Shown here piece by piece: positions 15,801 to 23,354 of a stretch of 25,855 nt of DNA. Both the position numbers and the translations under genes were made by a program. Position 1 is the first letter of the stretch. Each line of letters starts with the position of its first letter. Source of the stretch: Bacillota bacterium (lineage in GTDB: Bacteria > Bacillota > Clostridia > Lachnospirales > Lachnospiraceae); NCBI GenBank assembly GCA_023437885.1, contig JAEZFH010000464.1:1-25855 (forward strand), read 5' to 3'. The notes beneath the pieces were generated by a model. That model was not told the origin of the DNA and did no database searches. It saw only the letters and a list, made by a program, of their open reading frames with translations.

Positions 15801-18781
15801 AGGCCTCCCGCAGAACCTGGATGTTTTTTAAAGATTTTGCAAGACCGGAGTACCACTATCTTTGCCCGGACAGCTATCAGATCGCCAAGGTGGAAAAGCT
15901 CAGTGATAAAACCTCTCCGACCAATATCGGGCTCCAATTTTTATCCATATTGACGGCGAGGGATCTTGGGTTTGAAACCTTGACCCAGACGGTTATACAG
16001 ACCGAAAATCTAATGGAAACGGCACAAAAGCTTGAAAAATGGAGAGGGCATCTGTTCAACTGGTATCATATCGGGACACTGGCGGTGTTGAATCCGGCCT
16101 ATATATCGACCGTAGACAGCGGCAACTATCTCGGACATCTGGTGGCGCTAAAGAACGGACTGCTGGAGCAGCAAAAGCAGCCGGTTTTTACAGAGAATCT
16201 CCTGAGAGAACTGAATACAATTCTAAAGCTCAGTCATTATGAAGGCCAGCTTTCAACAAACTACGCAACCATCGGTGAGTTTTGTGAGGCGGTTACAGGC
16301 ATCTGGGATGATTTACAGGGCAGGGCATTAAAGCAATACGAGGATTCCCGCTGGATCAGGGAGCTGGAAAAGCAGATAGAGAGTATCGTACAGGAGGCAA
16401 CGTACTTCCTGCTGAAGCCGGAGCGCTTTTCCTCCTGCCCTACTCTGGAGCAATTAGCAGAGAAAGGGAATAAAAATGCCATTATGATGGCTGAACGGAT
16501 AAATCATTTATGCAGGCAGGTGGATCAAATCCTGGCTAATGTGGATTTTAGATTTCTGTTTAATGAGAAAAGGATGCTGTTCCACATTGGCTATCATGTA
16601 TCCTCCCAGACCCTGGATGCAGGCTGCTATGATTTGATGGCCTCAGAATCGGCCCTTACCAGCTTTCTGGCAATTGCCAGCGGCAGTGCCCCGGAGAAGC
16701 ATTGGTTCAAGCTTGGAAGACCCCTGACCATGGTTAAGGGAATTCCCTGCTTTGTTTCCTGGAGTGGTACCATGTTTGAATACCTGATGCCGAATCTGGT
16801 ATTGAAGGAATACGAGGATTCGGTATTTGCCGAGACCTCGAAGGCTGCGGTATTGCAGCAGATAAAATATGCCCATGAAACAGGAATTCCCTGGGGGATA
16901 TCAGAATCCCAGTATTACCGGTTTGATCTGAATGCCAATTATCAATACAAAGCGTTTGGAGTTCCCAAGCTGCGGCTGCAGCCGGTCAGGAAGAATTCTC
17001 TCGTAGTGATACCCTATGCCTGTATGCTTGCTCTGGAGTATGAGAAGGAAGCCTGCTTTGCTAATCTAAAATGGTTGAAGGAGCTGGGCGTGTACGGTGA
17101 ATACGGCTTTTATGAAGCGATAGACTACAATAGTCCCGATGCCTCGGAGATGACACCTTATTGTATTGTACGCTCCTTCATGGCACATCATCAGGGCATG
17201 AATCTGGTTGCGATCAATAATTTTCTGAATGATGGAATAATGCGAAGCCGTTTCCACTCAGAGGCAATGGTTAAGGCAACGGAAAGCCTTCTGGAGGAGA
17301 AACGCCGCAGCCATCTGATCTCGATCGCAAAGCAGGGCTATACAATTAAGATTAACAGGTCCTATTTTAAGGAGGAGGCCTATAGCAACCGGTATGTGAA
17401 CGGCATCTCACCAAGGCTTCCGGTTACCAATTATCTCTCCAACAATCAATACTCCCTGCTAATTACCTCGGATGGTGACGGCTTCAGCTGTTACAGGGAT
17501 TTGATGCTGTATCGGTGGAGAGCGGATTTATATGCAAATTCCGGAAATTATATTTATATCAAGGATACCAAAAGCAAGAGAGTGTGGAGCAGTGCCTATC
17601 ATCCGACCAAAGCCGAACCGGATCGGTATCAGGTGGTGTTTTCTCCCCATCAGGCACTCTTTATGCGTAAGGATGGAGAGATTTCGACTCAGACCATAGT
17701 CAGCCTGGATGCTAACCGAAATATGGAGATACGCAAGGTGACCGTGGCAAATCATGGCAAAGAAGCCAAATTCATTGAATTGACCAGCTATCTTGAGGTT
17801 GTGGACGATACCCATCTGGCAGAGCTCAGCCATCCTGCCTTTAATAAGCTGTTCATGGAAAGTGAATTCCTGGAGGAACAGGAGATCTTTCTTACAAAGC
17901 GCAGAAGCGGTAAAGGCACGAATTACCCTTATGTCATGCATATGGTAAGGTCCTGTGTGAAGCCGTTAAGAAAGGTGGAATACGAAAATGACCGGTTAAG
18001 GTTTTTAGGCAGAAACAATACCCCGGCGAATCCCGCAGCGGTTGAAAACAGTATCTCCCTCTCGAATCAGGCCGGCTTTTGCAATGATCCGATCATGAGT
18101 TTGAGAGTGACCATCCCTTTGGATGCGGGAGAGACTGCATCGGTTTCCTTTATTACAGGAATATGCAGCAGCCGGGAGGAGGCAATCCTGATCGGTCAGG
18201 AATTAAGCCGGGCCTACCACGTTGACGATATATTTGAGAAATTCAAGCTGCAGAAGGAAATTGAGCTGAAGTACCTGGAGATATCGAGAGCGCAGATTAA
18301 TGCGTTCCAGGATCTGATCGGCCCGATTTACTATCCGTCCAGATATTACCGGGGACCCAGTGAGAATATCCGCAGAAATTACAAAAACCAGAGCTTTTTA
18401 TGGAGGTTTGGTGTATCCGGAGATAATCCGATTATGCTGCTGCGTGTAAAGTCCATTGAGGAGACGGAGCTAATCCGGGATGCGTTAAAGGCTTACGAAT
18501 ACTTGAAAATGAACCGGGTAGCCGTGGATTTGATTCTTCTCAGCGAAGCAAAGCATGGCTACCTTCAGGAATTGGATGATCTGGTCAACGATTTAACCAG
18601 CTCCCTGCGGCTGTATGATTCAAATAACGAAAGGCCAAGCCTGTTTCTGCTGCATTCTTATCAGATGATTCCGGCTGAGATCGATTTGCTTCTGACCGTT
18701 GCAAGAGTGGTGATATCCGAAAAGACAGGAATATATTTCCGCAATATCCGGGAGAACCGGAATGAATTGATAGAAGAATAA
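12857..18781 (+). CDS. Cyclic beta-1,2-glucan synthase, synthase/cyclase part (GT84 plus glycoamylase-like domain), split from GH94
   Basis: A 1,974-residue membrane protein matching the first two-thirds of NdvB/Cgs-type cyclic beta-1,2-glucan synthases, which polymerise glucose from UDP-glucose at the inner face of the membrane and close the chain into a ring. The N-terminal region (1-380) contains 'PAARWLFDNFQMMYREI'. Six transmembrane helices come in pairs (about 383-440, 785-835, 912-962). The GT84 catalytic domain between the first two pairs has DSDTD at 604-608, 'LSHDLLE' and 'KREHRWIRGDW' (Arg-Trp 752-753). A cyclising glycoamylase-like domain (about 985-1500; PF10091/GH189-type) has 'WGISESQYY' (Glu 1350) and 'GFYEAIDY' (Glu 1420). 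A GT36-like beta-sandwich and 'EYLKMNRVAVDLILLSE' follow. It then stops where the family normally continues into GH94. The start is ATG 12857; a TTG at 12743 lacks a ribosome site. Confidence 0.9.
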   Translation: MTLNDLGPKEWEQFMKDLASDHRNIKITRYNTILDYYNQIAYKKLNRIRDHISEISTDIIALIPAARWLFDNFQMMYREIKKFRASGTSYELLPILRDGEDKGYPRVYVLAKTITQLSGGHLNEENIHIMLSAYQKEIPLTDKEVWVLPEILGFCLLENIIELAQEIIHIIKIKSKADKFIRKKLGNNHGMVEISSLLIELEEECRHDFNFHSHVIHLLKNMSTDEISIQRYLDYHFKSFERLIKPSDVFTAEGKIESQLEAYIRALVISLRDINDIDTEAFFDIYSYLEHILSKDPEGVYSKMDSESRGMYRQVIVKLSRRYKIEEEKIADTCLALAVQGVQGMNCSHHVGFYLLGKGYRTLHAKLLGKQVPDKPEKKNWKGLLYFAALAGSFLCLNAFLIFIIRNLSPGYTAAQFLPVFLAASPLSFGICLEIINFIFTRNIQVKKIPSMNYLAQVPEEARTFVVMPVIVSSKAQAMEYMNRLWKHYLANRQANLYFALLVDHKDSQEEFLAEDKEIEAALLNRLVELNQLYPSLHPIFSLFVRYRKWNESEKCYMCWERKRGKLEEFNNLLSGMPVEDTSFSLIQCDREILTAFRYVITLDSDTDLIRDNAAKLVGLIDHPMNRPVLDEKGMRVKEGYVIIQPSVRNHIVNRSGRHFPELFGGQSGMVYYATAVSDIYQDIFNEGIYIGKGIYDLQAFHRLLHKVIPENKVLSHDLLESCYARTAFSSSARVMDNFPNSVIAFAKREHRWIRGDWQLFPWLFRNKLAGGRSLCALSRWKIFDNLRRSLVPVSKLLLILLNLILLPGALFLWVPLVFFSDVFQLVVLILSIAKQKLLRPKLALVSKGLNKELGIMLVRAFMEFAIIPYRAYIAVDAICRTLFRLYISRRNLLRWNTAEAVDSQISNSLRGYFLTMWSSAAAAGILLFLLLNGNISLFGRTLYAITMLCWGGAFYLSYRISQPRVGGKEEIKPEDKEMLLEASRRTWMFFKDFARPEYHYLCPDSYQIAKVEKLSDKTSPTNIGLQFLSILTARDLGFETLTQTVIQTENLMETAQKLEKWRGHLFNWYHIGTLAVLNPAYISTVDSGNYLGHLVALKNGLLEQQKQPVFTENLLRELNTILKLSHYEGQLSTNYATIGEFCEAVTGIWDDLQGRALKQYEDSRWIRELEKQIESIVQEATYFLLKPERFSSCPTLEQLAEKGNKNAIMMAERINHLCRQVDQILANVDFRFLFNEKRMLFHIGYHVSSQTLDAGCYDLMASESALTSFLAIASGSAPEKHWFKLGRPLTMVKGIPCFVSWSGTMFEYLMPNLVLKEYEDSVFAETSKAAVLQQIKYAHETGIPWGISESQYYRFDLNANYQYKAFGVPKLRLQPVRKNSLVVIPYACMLALEYEKEACFANLKWLKELGVYGEYGFYEAIDYNSPDASEMTPYCIVRSFMAHHQGMNLVAINNFLNDGIMRSRFHSEAMVKATESLLEEKRRSHLISIAKQGYTIKINRSYFKEEAYSNRYVNGISPRLPVTNYLSNNQYSLLITSDGDGFSCYRDLMLYRWRADLYANSGNYIYIKDTKSKRVWSSAYHPTKAEPDRYQVVFSPHQALFMRKDGEISTQTIVSLDANRNMEIRKVTVANHGKEAKFIELTSYLEVVDDTHLAELSHPAFNKLFMESEFLEEQEIFLTKRRSGKGTNYPYVMHMVRSCVKPLRKVEYENDRLRFLGRNNTPANPAAVENSISLSNQAGFCNDPIMSLRVTIPLDAGETASVSFITGICSSREEAILIGQELSRAYHVDDIFEKFKLQKEIELKYLEISRAQINAFQDLIGPIYYPSRYYRGPSENIRRNYKNQSFLWRFGVSGDNPIMLLRVKSIEETELIRDALKAYEYLKMNRVAVDLILLSEAKHGYLQELDDLVNDLTSSLRLYDSNNERPSLFLLHSYQMIPAEIDLLLTVARVVISEKTGIYFRNIRENRNELIEE

Positions 18782-18805
18782 AAAGCGAAGGAGGCAGACC
18801 GATTG
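18779..18805 (+). other. Fission junction: single in-frame stop, Shine-Dalgarno and TTG restart
   Basis: TAA (18779-18781) ends the synthase. Seven sense codons follow in the same frame up to the TTG at 18803. Within them AAGGAGG (18788-18794) is a perfect Shine-Dalgarno 8 nt before the TTG. Reading through the one stop would give a continuous protein of about 2,790 residues, the normal family length. Confidence 0.85.
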
Positions 18806-21238
18806 AATACAGGAATGGAGCAGTCGCCACAGGAGAGGGCGAATAGCCGAAATTATGAGTATTTCAATGGTTTTGGAGGTTTCGTTGAAGAGGGGAAGGA
18901 ATATGAAATTCTTCTGGAGGGGAATAACAAGCCTCCGGTTCCCTGGATTAATGTAATTGCCAATCAGAATTTCGGCTTTACGATCTCAGAGGCCGGAGCG
19001 GGGTTTACCTGGTCCGGCAACAGCAGGGAGAATAAGATCACGGCCTGGTCCAATGATCCGGTAAGTGATCAGCCCTCCGAAATGATTTATATCTATGACG
19101 AGATAACCGGAGACGTTATCACTCCGGTCTCTCTCGGAAGAAGTAACCGGGGAATTTATCAGGTCAGGCATGGCTTCGGGTACACCGTATTCAGGCATGA
19201 GGAGGCAAACCTGGAGCAGGAGCTCACCGTCTTTGCTTCCGTAGAGGAGCCGGTCAAGCTATGGCAGCTGAAGCTGACGAATTGCTCCCCCCGGGTGAAA
19301 TATTTAAATCTGACCTATTATGTGGAATGGGTCCTGGGAACACAGAGAGAGCATACGAATCCTTATATTTTGACTTCATATAACAATGAGCATGAATATC
19401 TGTCGGCAAAGAATAACTATTCCTTTCATTTTCAGGAAAGCAGTGCCTTTCTTTTCTCCAGTGAAATGATTAAACGCTATACCGGTGACCGTCAGGAATT
19501 CCTTGGCGCAAGAGGCTCCATATACCATCCCCAGGGAATAGAGGGTATATTATCCAATCATACCGGAGTATGCTATGACCCCTGCGGAGCGATTCAAGCA
19601 TCCATCGCTCTTGGTCAGGAGGAATGCAAGACCATAATCTTTGCGCTGGGATACAGCAGTGACAATAATGAGATCCGCAAGCTGCGGTATAAATACAAGG
19701 ACCCCTTGAGCGTCACCAAGGAATTGGAACGGGTTAAGGCTTATTGGGAAAAGCTGAGCAGTGTGATTCAGGTAAAGACGACGGATAAGGCCATAGACTA
19801 TTTGGTCAATGGCTGGCTTCTGTACCAGACCGTATCCTGCAGAATGAATGCAAGAGCGGCTTTTTATCAGTGCGGCGGAGCATATGGATACCGTGACCAG
19901 CTTCAGGATACACTGGCTCTCCAGTTTACAGATCCGGGAGCATTAAGAAAGCAGATTTTAATCTCCTGCAGCAGACAATTTGAAGAAGGGGATGTGCAGC
20001 ACTGGTGGCACCCTCCGATGGGCATTGGAGTCCGTACAAGAATAACCGACGACCTGCTCTGGCTGCCCTATGCTGCTGCCGCCTATATCCGCAGTACCGG
20101 AGACTTTACCGTATTGAAGGAAGAAGTTCCATATATCAAAGGCCCTGTGTTGGAAGAGGACCAGCATGATGTTATGTTTACACCGGAGGTCTCTGAGGTT
20201 ACCGGCAGCGTATACGAACATGCCAAGAAGACGATTTTATGCACCAGGCTCGGAGCTCACGGACTTCCTTTGATGGGAGGAGGGGATTGGAATGACGGTA
20301 TGAATGAGGTGGGTAAGAACGGGACAGGAGAGAGTGTCTGGCTGGCCTGGTTTTTCTATACGTTATTGGGAGATTTTATACCGCTATGTTATCATGAAGG
20401 GGATGTGGAATTTGCAGGTACACTGGAACAAAAGCGGGGAGAGCTGCTGGAGAGTATTGAGAAATATGGCTGGGATGGGGAATGGTACCTGAGAGCTTAT
20501 TATGATGACGGCACGAAGCTTGGTTCCAAGGAGAACAATGAATGCCGAATAGATTCCATCAGTCAATCCTGGAGTGTAATATCGGGAGGAGCAAATAAGG
20601 AAAGGGCATTGACGGCCATGAGATCTGCCTGGCGCTACCTGGTCAGAGAGGAGGACGACATTTCCCTGCTTCTTGCACCACCGTTCAATAAGACGGATAA
20701 GAATCCCGGATACATCAAGAATTACTATCCGGGGATACGGGAAAACGGTGGACAGTATACGCATGCGGCCGTATGGCTTGCCATCGCTACCACGAAGCTC
20801 GGCGACTATACGATGGCCCATACCCTGTTCACGATGCTGAACCCAATTCATATCACGGAGCATAAAAGAGAGGCTTTAATCTATGAAAAAGAACCCTATG
20901 CTATGATTGCGGACATATCCTTAAGTCCCCCCTATACGGGCCGGGGCGGCTGGAGCTGGTATACCGGCTCCGCCGGCTGGATGTATCAGGGACTGGTATG
21001 CTGGTTTCTTGGAATTCGAAAAGAGGCAGCAGAGCTGGTGATTGATCCGGCAACACCGTCCTGCTTCGGTGATTTCACGGTCAAGTACCGGTACGGCACG
21101 GCAATGTATGAAATCAAAGTCGAGAGCCGCAGCAAGGGAATACTCACAACCTCGGAGCTTACCATTGACGGGAAAAGGATAAGCGGCAACCGGGTCCCGC
21201 TGACGGATGACGGAGCCTGTCACAGCATAATTGTATAA
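18803..21238 (+). CDS. GH94 phosphorylase domain of cyclic beta-1,2-glucan synthase, as a separate protein
   Basis: An 811-residue GH94-type protein with no signal peptide or membrane segment. The N-terminal beta-sandwich opens with 'YEYFNGFGGFVEEGKEYEI' and has 'PPVPWINVIANQNFGFTISE'. The alpha/alpha barrel carries 'GGAYGYRDQLQD', 'HWWHPP', 'GVRTRITDDLLWLPY' and the catalytic segment 'GGGDWNDGMNEVG', where Asp 498 fits the GH94 general acid. It ends 'YRYGTAMYEIKVES'. In whole synthases this domain shortens linear beta-1,2-glucan by phosphorolysis, releasing glucose 1-phosphate and controlling ring size. The TTG start is supported by AAGGAGG 8 nt upstream; an ATG at 18815 would be too far. 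As a free protein it might also act as a 1,2-beta-oligoglucan phosphorylase, but those enzymes are longer (~1,080-1,110 residues). Confidence 0.88.
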   Translation: MNTGMEQSPQERANSRNYEYFNGFGGFVEEGKEYEILLEGNNKPPVPWINVIANQNFGFTISEAGAGFTWSGNSRENKITAWSNDPVSDQPSEMIYIYDEITGDVITPVSLGRSNRGIYQVRHGFGYTVFRHEEANLEQELTVFASVEEPVKLWQLKLTNCSPRVKYLNLTYYVEWVLGTQREHTNPYILTSYNNEHEYLSAKNNYSFHFQESSAFLFSSEMIKRYTGDRQEFLGARGSIYHPQGIEGILSNHTGVCYDPCGAIQASIALGQEECKTIIFALGYSSDNNEIRKLRYKYKDPLSVTKELERVKAYWEKLSSVIQVKTTDKAIDYLVNGWLLYQTVSCRMNARAAFYQCGGAYGYRDQLQDTLALQFTDPGALRKQILISCSRQFEEGDVQHWWHPPMGIGVRTRITDDLLWLPYAAAAYIRSTGDFTVLKEEVPYIKGPVLEEDQHDVMFTPEVSEVTGSVYEHAKKTILCTRLGAHGLPLMGGGDWNDGMNEVGKNGTGESVWLAWFFYTLLGDFIPLCYHEGDVEFAGTLEQKRGELLESIEKYGWDGEWYLRAYYDDGTKLGSKENNECRIDSISQSWSVISGGANKERALTAMRSAWRYLVREEDDISLLLAPPFNKTDKNPGYIKNYYPGIRENGGQYTHAAVWLAIATTKLGDYTMAHTLFTMLNPIHITEHKREALIYEKEPYAMIADISLSPPYTGRGGWSWYTGSAGWMYQGLVCWFLGIRKEAAELVIDPATPSCFGDFTVKYRYGTAMYEIKVESRSKGILTTSELTIDGKRISGNRVPLTDDGACHSIIV

Positions 21239-21268
21239 AAAGGATGCTGAAAAACCAGCATCCTTGGG
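21237..21268. terminator. Terminator hairpin between the convergent GH94 and zinc-ribbon genes
   Basis: AGGATGCTG (21241-21249) pairs with CAGCATCCT (21256-21264) around a 6-nt loop. On the minus strand the hairpin is followed by TTTT (from the A run at 21237-21240). It may serve both convergent genes, more efficiently for the minus-strand one. Confidence 0.75.
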
Positions 21269-21347
21269 GGTATGAGCAAATCCGAGGCGGTATTCTAACA
21301 GCACAGCCGATAACATAAATACGGTTGAAAAAGTGGAGGCGGACGGA

Positions 21348-22103
21348 TTATTTACAGAAGGTATGGAAATCCTTTTCGCTCATGTGCCTGCCCACCAGTC
21401 CCCATAAGGCTTCTTTGGGATCACCGTGAAAGTGCAGACCCGGGACCTCTTTCTCCCAGCGCTGCGCGCTGCAATAAAGGTAGGCATACCAGCTGGGATA
21501 CAGGCGTTTTCCAGCAAATGCGGTAAGGTAGAGATTCTCAAGTAAAAAATCAAAGGCTTTGTCAAACACCTTCTTGTCCATGGAAAGCTGATTGCGCACC
21601 TCATCCTTATCAAAGGAATCGGAGTGCCGGATGGCATCAAAAATAACCTTTGCCTCCGGCGGCAGCTCCTTTTTGCTTTTCAGGCGTTTCAGAAGCTGGT
21701 AGGCCTCGACGGAGAGATAGGTTGACCGTTTCTTATAAGCCTTACAATAGAACACCTGACGGAGTTCAATCAATCCGATGATATTCTCCATATTGTAGCC
21801 AAGGCCGCATAAGGAGGGTAGGTCGCTGTTTTCGTTGCATAGAAGGATTCCGTTCGCCTCGATATACTCCCTTACTTCTTCCTGACGGGTGTTATTGTAC
21901 GAGTGGAACATGTCTGTCTTTACTGCTCTGGAATGAATGATGCTCCCACATTCCTTGCACAGCAGATGTTCGATGTTAGAGCATTCAACTGTGGAATGAT
22001 AAGCATACAAATCTGCAAACAGCTGCCCGGATCCCAGCTGGTATCCGACCCCGAGATCGGTGCTTTCACAATATGGACAACGTTCAATAATAATATTTTT
22101 CAT
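21348..22103 (-). CDS. Zinc-ribbon protein with helical / winged-helix-like C-terminal half, function unknown
   Basis: A 251-residue cytoplasmic protein. The N-terminal third is a zinc ribbon: CPYC near residues 9-12 and CKEC near 49-52, with 'GVGYQLGSGQLFADLYAY' between, a pattern I recognise from uncharacterised clostridial proteins. The rest is helical, with 'EAKVIFDAIRHSDSFDKDEV' and 'FDKAFDFLLENLYLTAFAGK' resembling a winged-helix unit, then Trp/Tyr-rich 'SWYAYLYCSAQRWEKEV'. Some similarity to AlkZ-related proteins is possible but weak. The start is placed at 22103 because AGGAG directly abuts the ATG at 22112 and is 9 nt from the one at 22103. It is transcribed against the glucan synthase genes and stands alone. 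No function is assigned. Confidence 0.7.
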   Translation of the reverse strand: MKNIIIERCPYCESTDLGVGYQLGSGQLFADLYAYHSTVECSNIEHLLCKECGSIIHSRAVKTDMFHSYNNTRQEEVREYIEANGILLCNENSDLPSLCGLGYNMENIIGLIELRQVFYCKAYKKRSTYLSVEAYQLLKRLKSKKELPPEAKVIFDAIRHSDSFDKDEVRNQLSMDKKVFDKAFDFLLENLYLTAFAGKRLYPSWYAYLYCSAQRWEKEVPGLHFHGDPKEALWGLVGRHMSEKDFHTFCK

Positions 22104-22168
22104 ACATTTCATCTCCTGGCTATATTAATCTTAGGAATATCATAAAATATTACTGAATGTATGAAAGC

Positions 22169-22199
22169 ATTATAACATACGAAATTTCCGGAAGGAAAT
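22169..22199 (-). promoter_or_regulatory. Extended -10 promoter and inverted repeat of the zinc-ribbon gene
   Basis: On the minus strand TATAAT (22174-22169) is preceded by TGT, an extended -10. Just upstream is a perfect inverted repeat, ATTTCC-GGAA-GGAAAT (22184-22199), placed between the expected -10 and -35. A repressor there would block the promoter. No -35 match is seen. Confidence 0.45.
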
Positions 22200-22308
22200 A
22201 GTTTGAAAAACACGGCAGTAAGTTTTTGCGGAGTCCTATTACAGTTTGGACAGTGTCTGGGTGGTTGGATAGGAGATCAATGGAGAAAATCCGGGGAACT
22301 GCATTGTA

Positions 22309-22337
22309 TTGATATTTGCAAACAGGTGTGCTAGACT
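22309..22337 (+). promoter_or_regulatory. Sigma-A promoter of the membrane protein gene
   Basis: TTGATA (22309-22314) and TAGACT (22332-22337) are 17 nt apart, with TGC forming an extended -10. The transcript would start ~35 nt before the gene. The 11-mer TGTGCTAGACT at the -10 recurs upstream of the MATE gene. Confidence 0.55.
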
Positions 22338-22378
22338 ACTTTATATTGCAATTAAATCGAACCAAGGGGGGAATGGGT

Positions 22379-23197
22379 ATGTTGAAAAGAGCACTGCTGT
22401 TATTAAAAAGAAATCCGGTGATCGTCTTGTTTTATGCAGGATATATGATTCTGGATGTTCTGATTTTACTGCTGCTTTACCCAAAGGATATAAATCAGAT
22501 CATGTTTGATGCCGAGGGTCTATTCAGTATCTCTGCCTATCTGACAGGGATGGGTAAATTATTGTTGGCAATATTTTTACTGTTTCTGTTGAGTCTGATC
22601 TTTTTGTCCGGCTTTGGCAACCTGGTAAGGGAAGCAGTCTTCAGCGGCAGGACCTCGTCAGCCGCTTTTCGGACAGGGATCAAAAGCTATTTTGTCCGTA
22701 TTTTGCTTATGATGCTGCTCATTATTGCGTTCGCCTTCGGAGGCTCCCTGCTTATCGGAATTATCACAATTCCCATAACCATATTGTCTGTCATGGGTGG
22801 TGCATCTTCGGCATATTCCACAACTCTGATTATTATGGGAATCACCATGTTATTACTTTTGATACCGATGCCATTTATTATTCTTTGGCTTCCGGCAATC
22901 TTTCTGGAGGATACCGGAGTGATTCAGAGCTTGAAGGGTGGTGCGAAGGCCGGAAGAAAAAATTATTGGAAGCTGGCACTCTCACTTATCCTGCTCTATC
23001 TTCCGGGAGTGGTCTATACGGTACTTAATTATGAGGCGGTATCCAAGGGAAGGCTGATGACAATGGGATATATGCTTCTCCTGTTGGTATCATCGGTAAT
23101 GTCTCTGATCTATATCGCATACATTTTCATGGTTTATCATTATTACAAAATAGGTATCATTACAACAGATTCCTCCCAAAGAACAGGCAATGATTAA
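22379..23197 (+). CDS. Multi-pass membrane protein, distantly like DUF975 / GDPD membrane domains
   Basis: A 272-residue integral membrane protein with about six hydrophobic segments and few charged loops. The segment 'LEDTGVIQSLKGGAKAGRKN' following 'FIILWLPAIF' has the layout seen in DUF975 and in the membrane domain of glycerophosphodiester phosphodiesterases: a hydrophobic helix, acidic turn, short amphipathic helix, then basic Gly-x-Asn/Lys and another helix. No catalytic domain is present. The ATG at 22379 is preferred because the G-rich ribosome site (22366-22371) is 7 nt away; the ATG at 22373 is too close. The next gene encodes a DUF975 protein of similar plan, so the two may work together or be divergent paralogues. 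The function is unknown. Confidence 0.75.
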   Translation: MLKRALLLLKRNPVIVLFYAGYMILDVLILLLLYPKDINQIMFDAEGLFSISAYLTGMGKLLLAIFLLFLLSLIFLSGFGNLVREAVFSGRTSSAAFRTGIKSYFVRILLMMLLIIAFAFGGSLLIGIITIPITILSVMGGASSAYSTTLIIMGITMLLLLIPMPFIILWLPAIFLEDTGVIQSLKGGAKAGRKNYWKLALSLILLYLPGVVYTVLNYEAVSKGRLMTMGYMLLLLVSSVMSLIYIAYIFMVYHYYKIGIITTDSSQRTGND

Positions 23198-23274
23198 ATC
23201 TTGGTTAGAAGAATTAGAATGAAGGTTATCTTATTGAAAACAGAGTAGTAAACTGCTAATATAAATTTATCAGA

Positions 23275-23296
23275 AGCCGAAGCTGAAGCATCGGCT
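23275..23296 (+). other. Small hairpin between the two membrane protein genes
   Basis: AGCCGA (23275-23280) pairs with TCGGCT (23291-23296), with two more possible pairs inside. There is no T run. It lies in the 157-nt gap before the DUF975 gene; no clear promoter was placed there. Confidence 0.35.
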
Positions 23297-23354
23297 GAGA
23301 ATACCGGAATGTCTTTTAACTTATCTTAATTATGTATTATAGGGAGGTAGTTCA

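Noticed and set aside
18779..18803. The synthase/GH94 split as a frameshift sequencing error
   Set aside because: The two frames are identical, so no indel is involved. Only a single-base substitution error could create the TAA, and that remains to be checked in reads.
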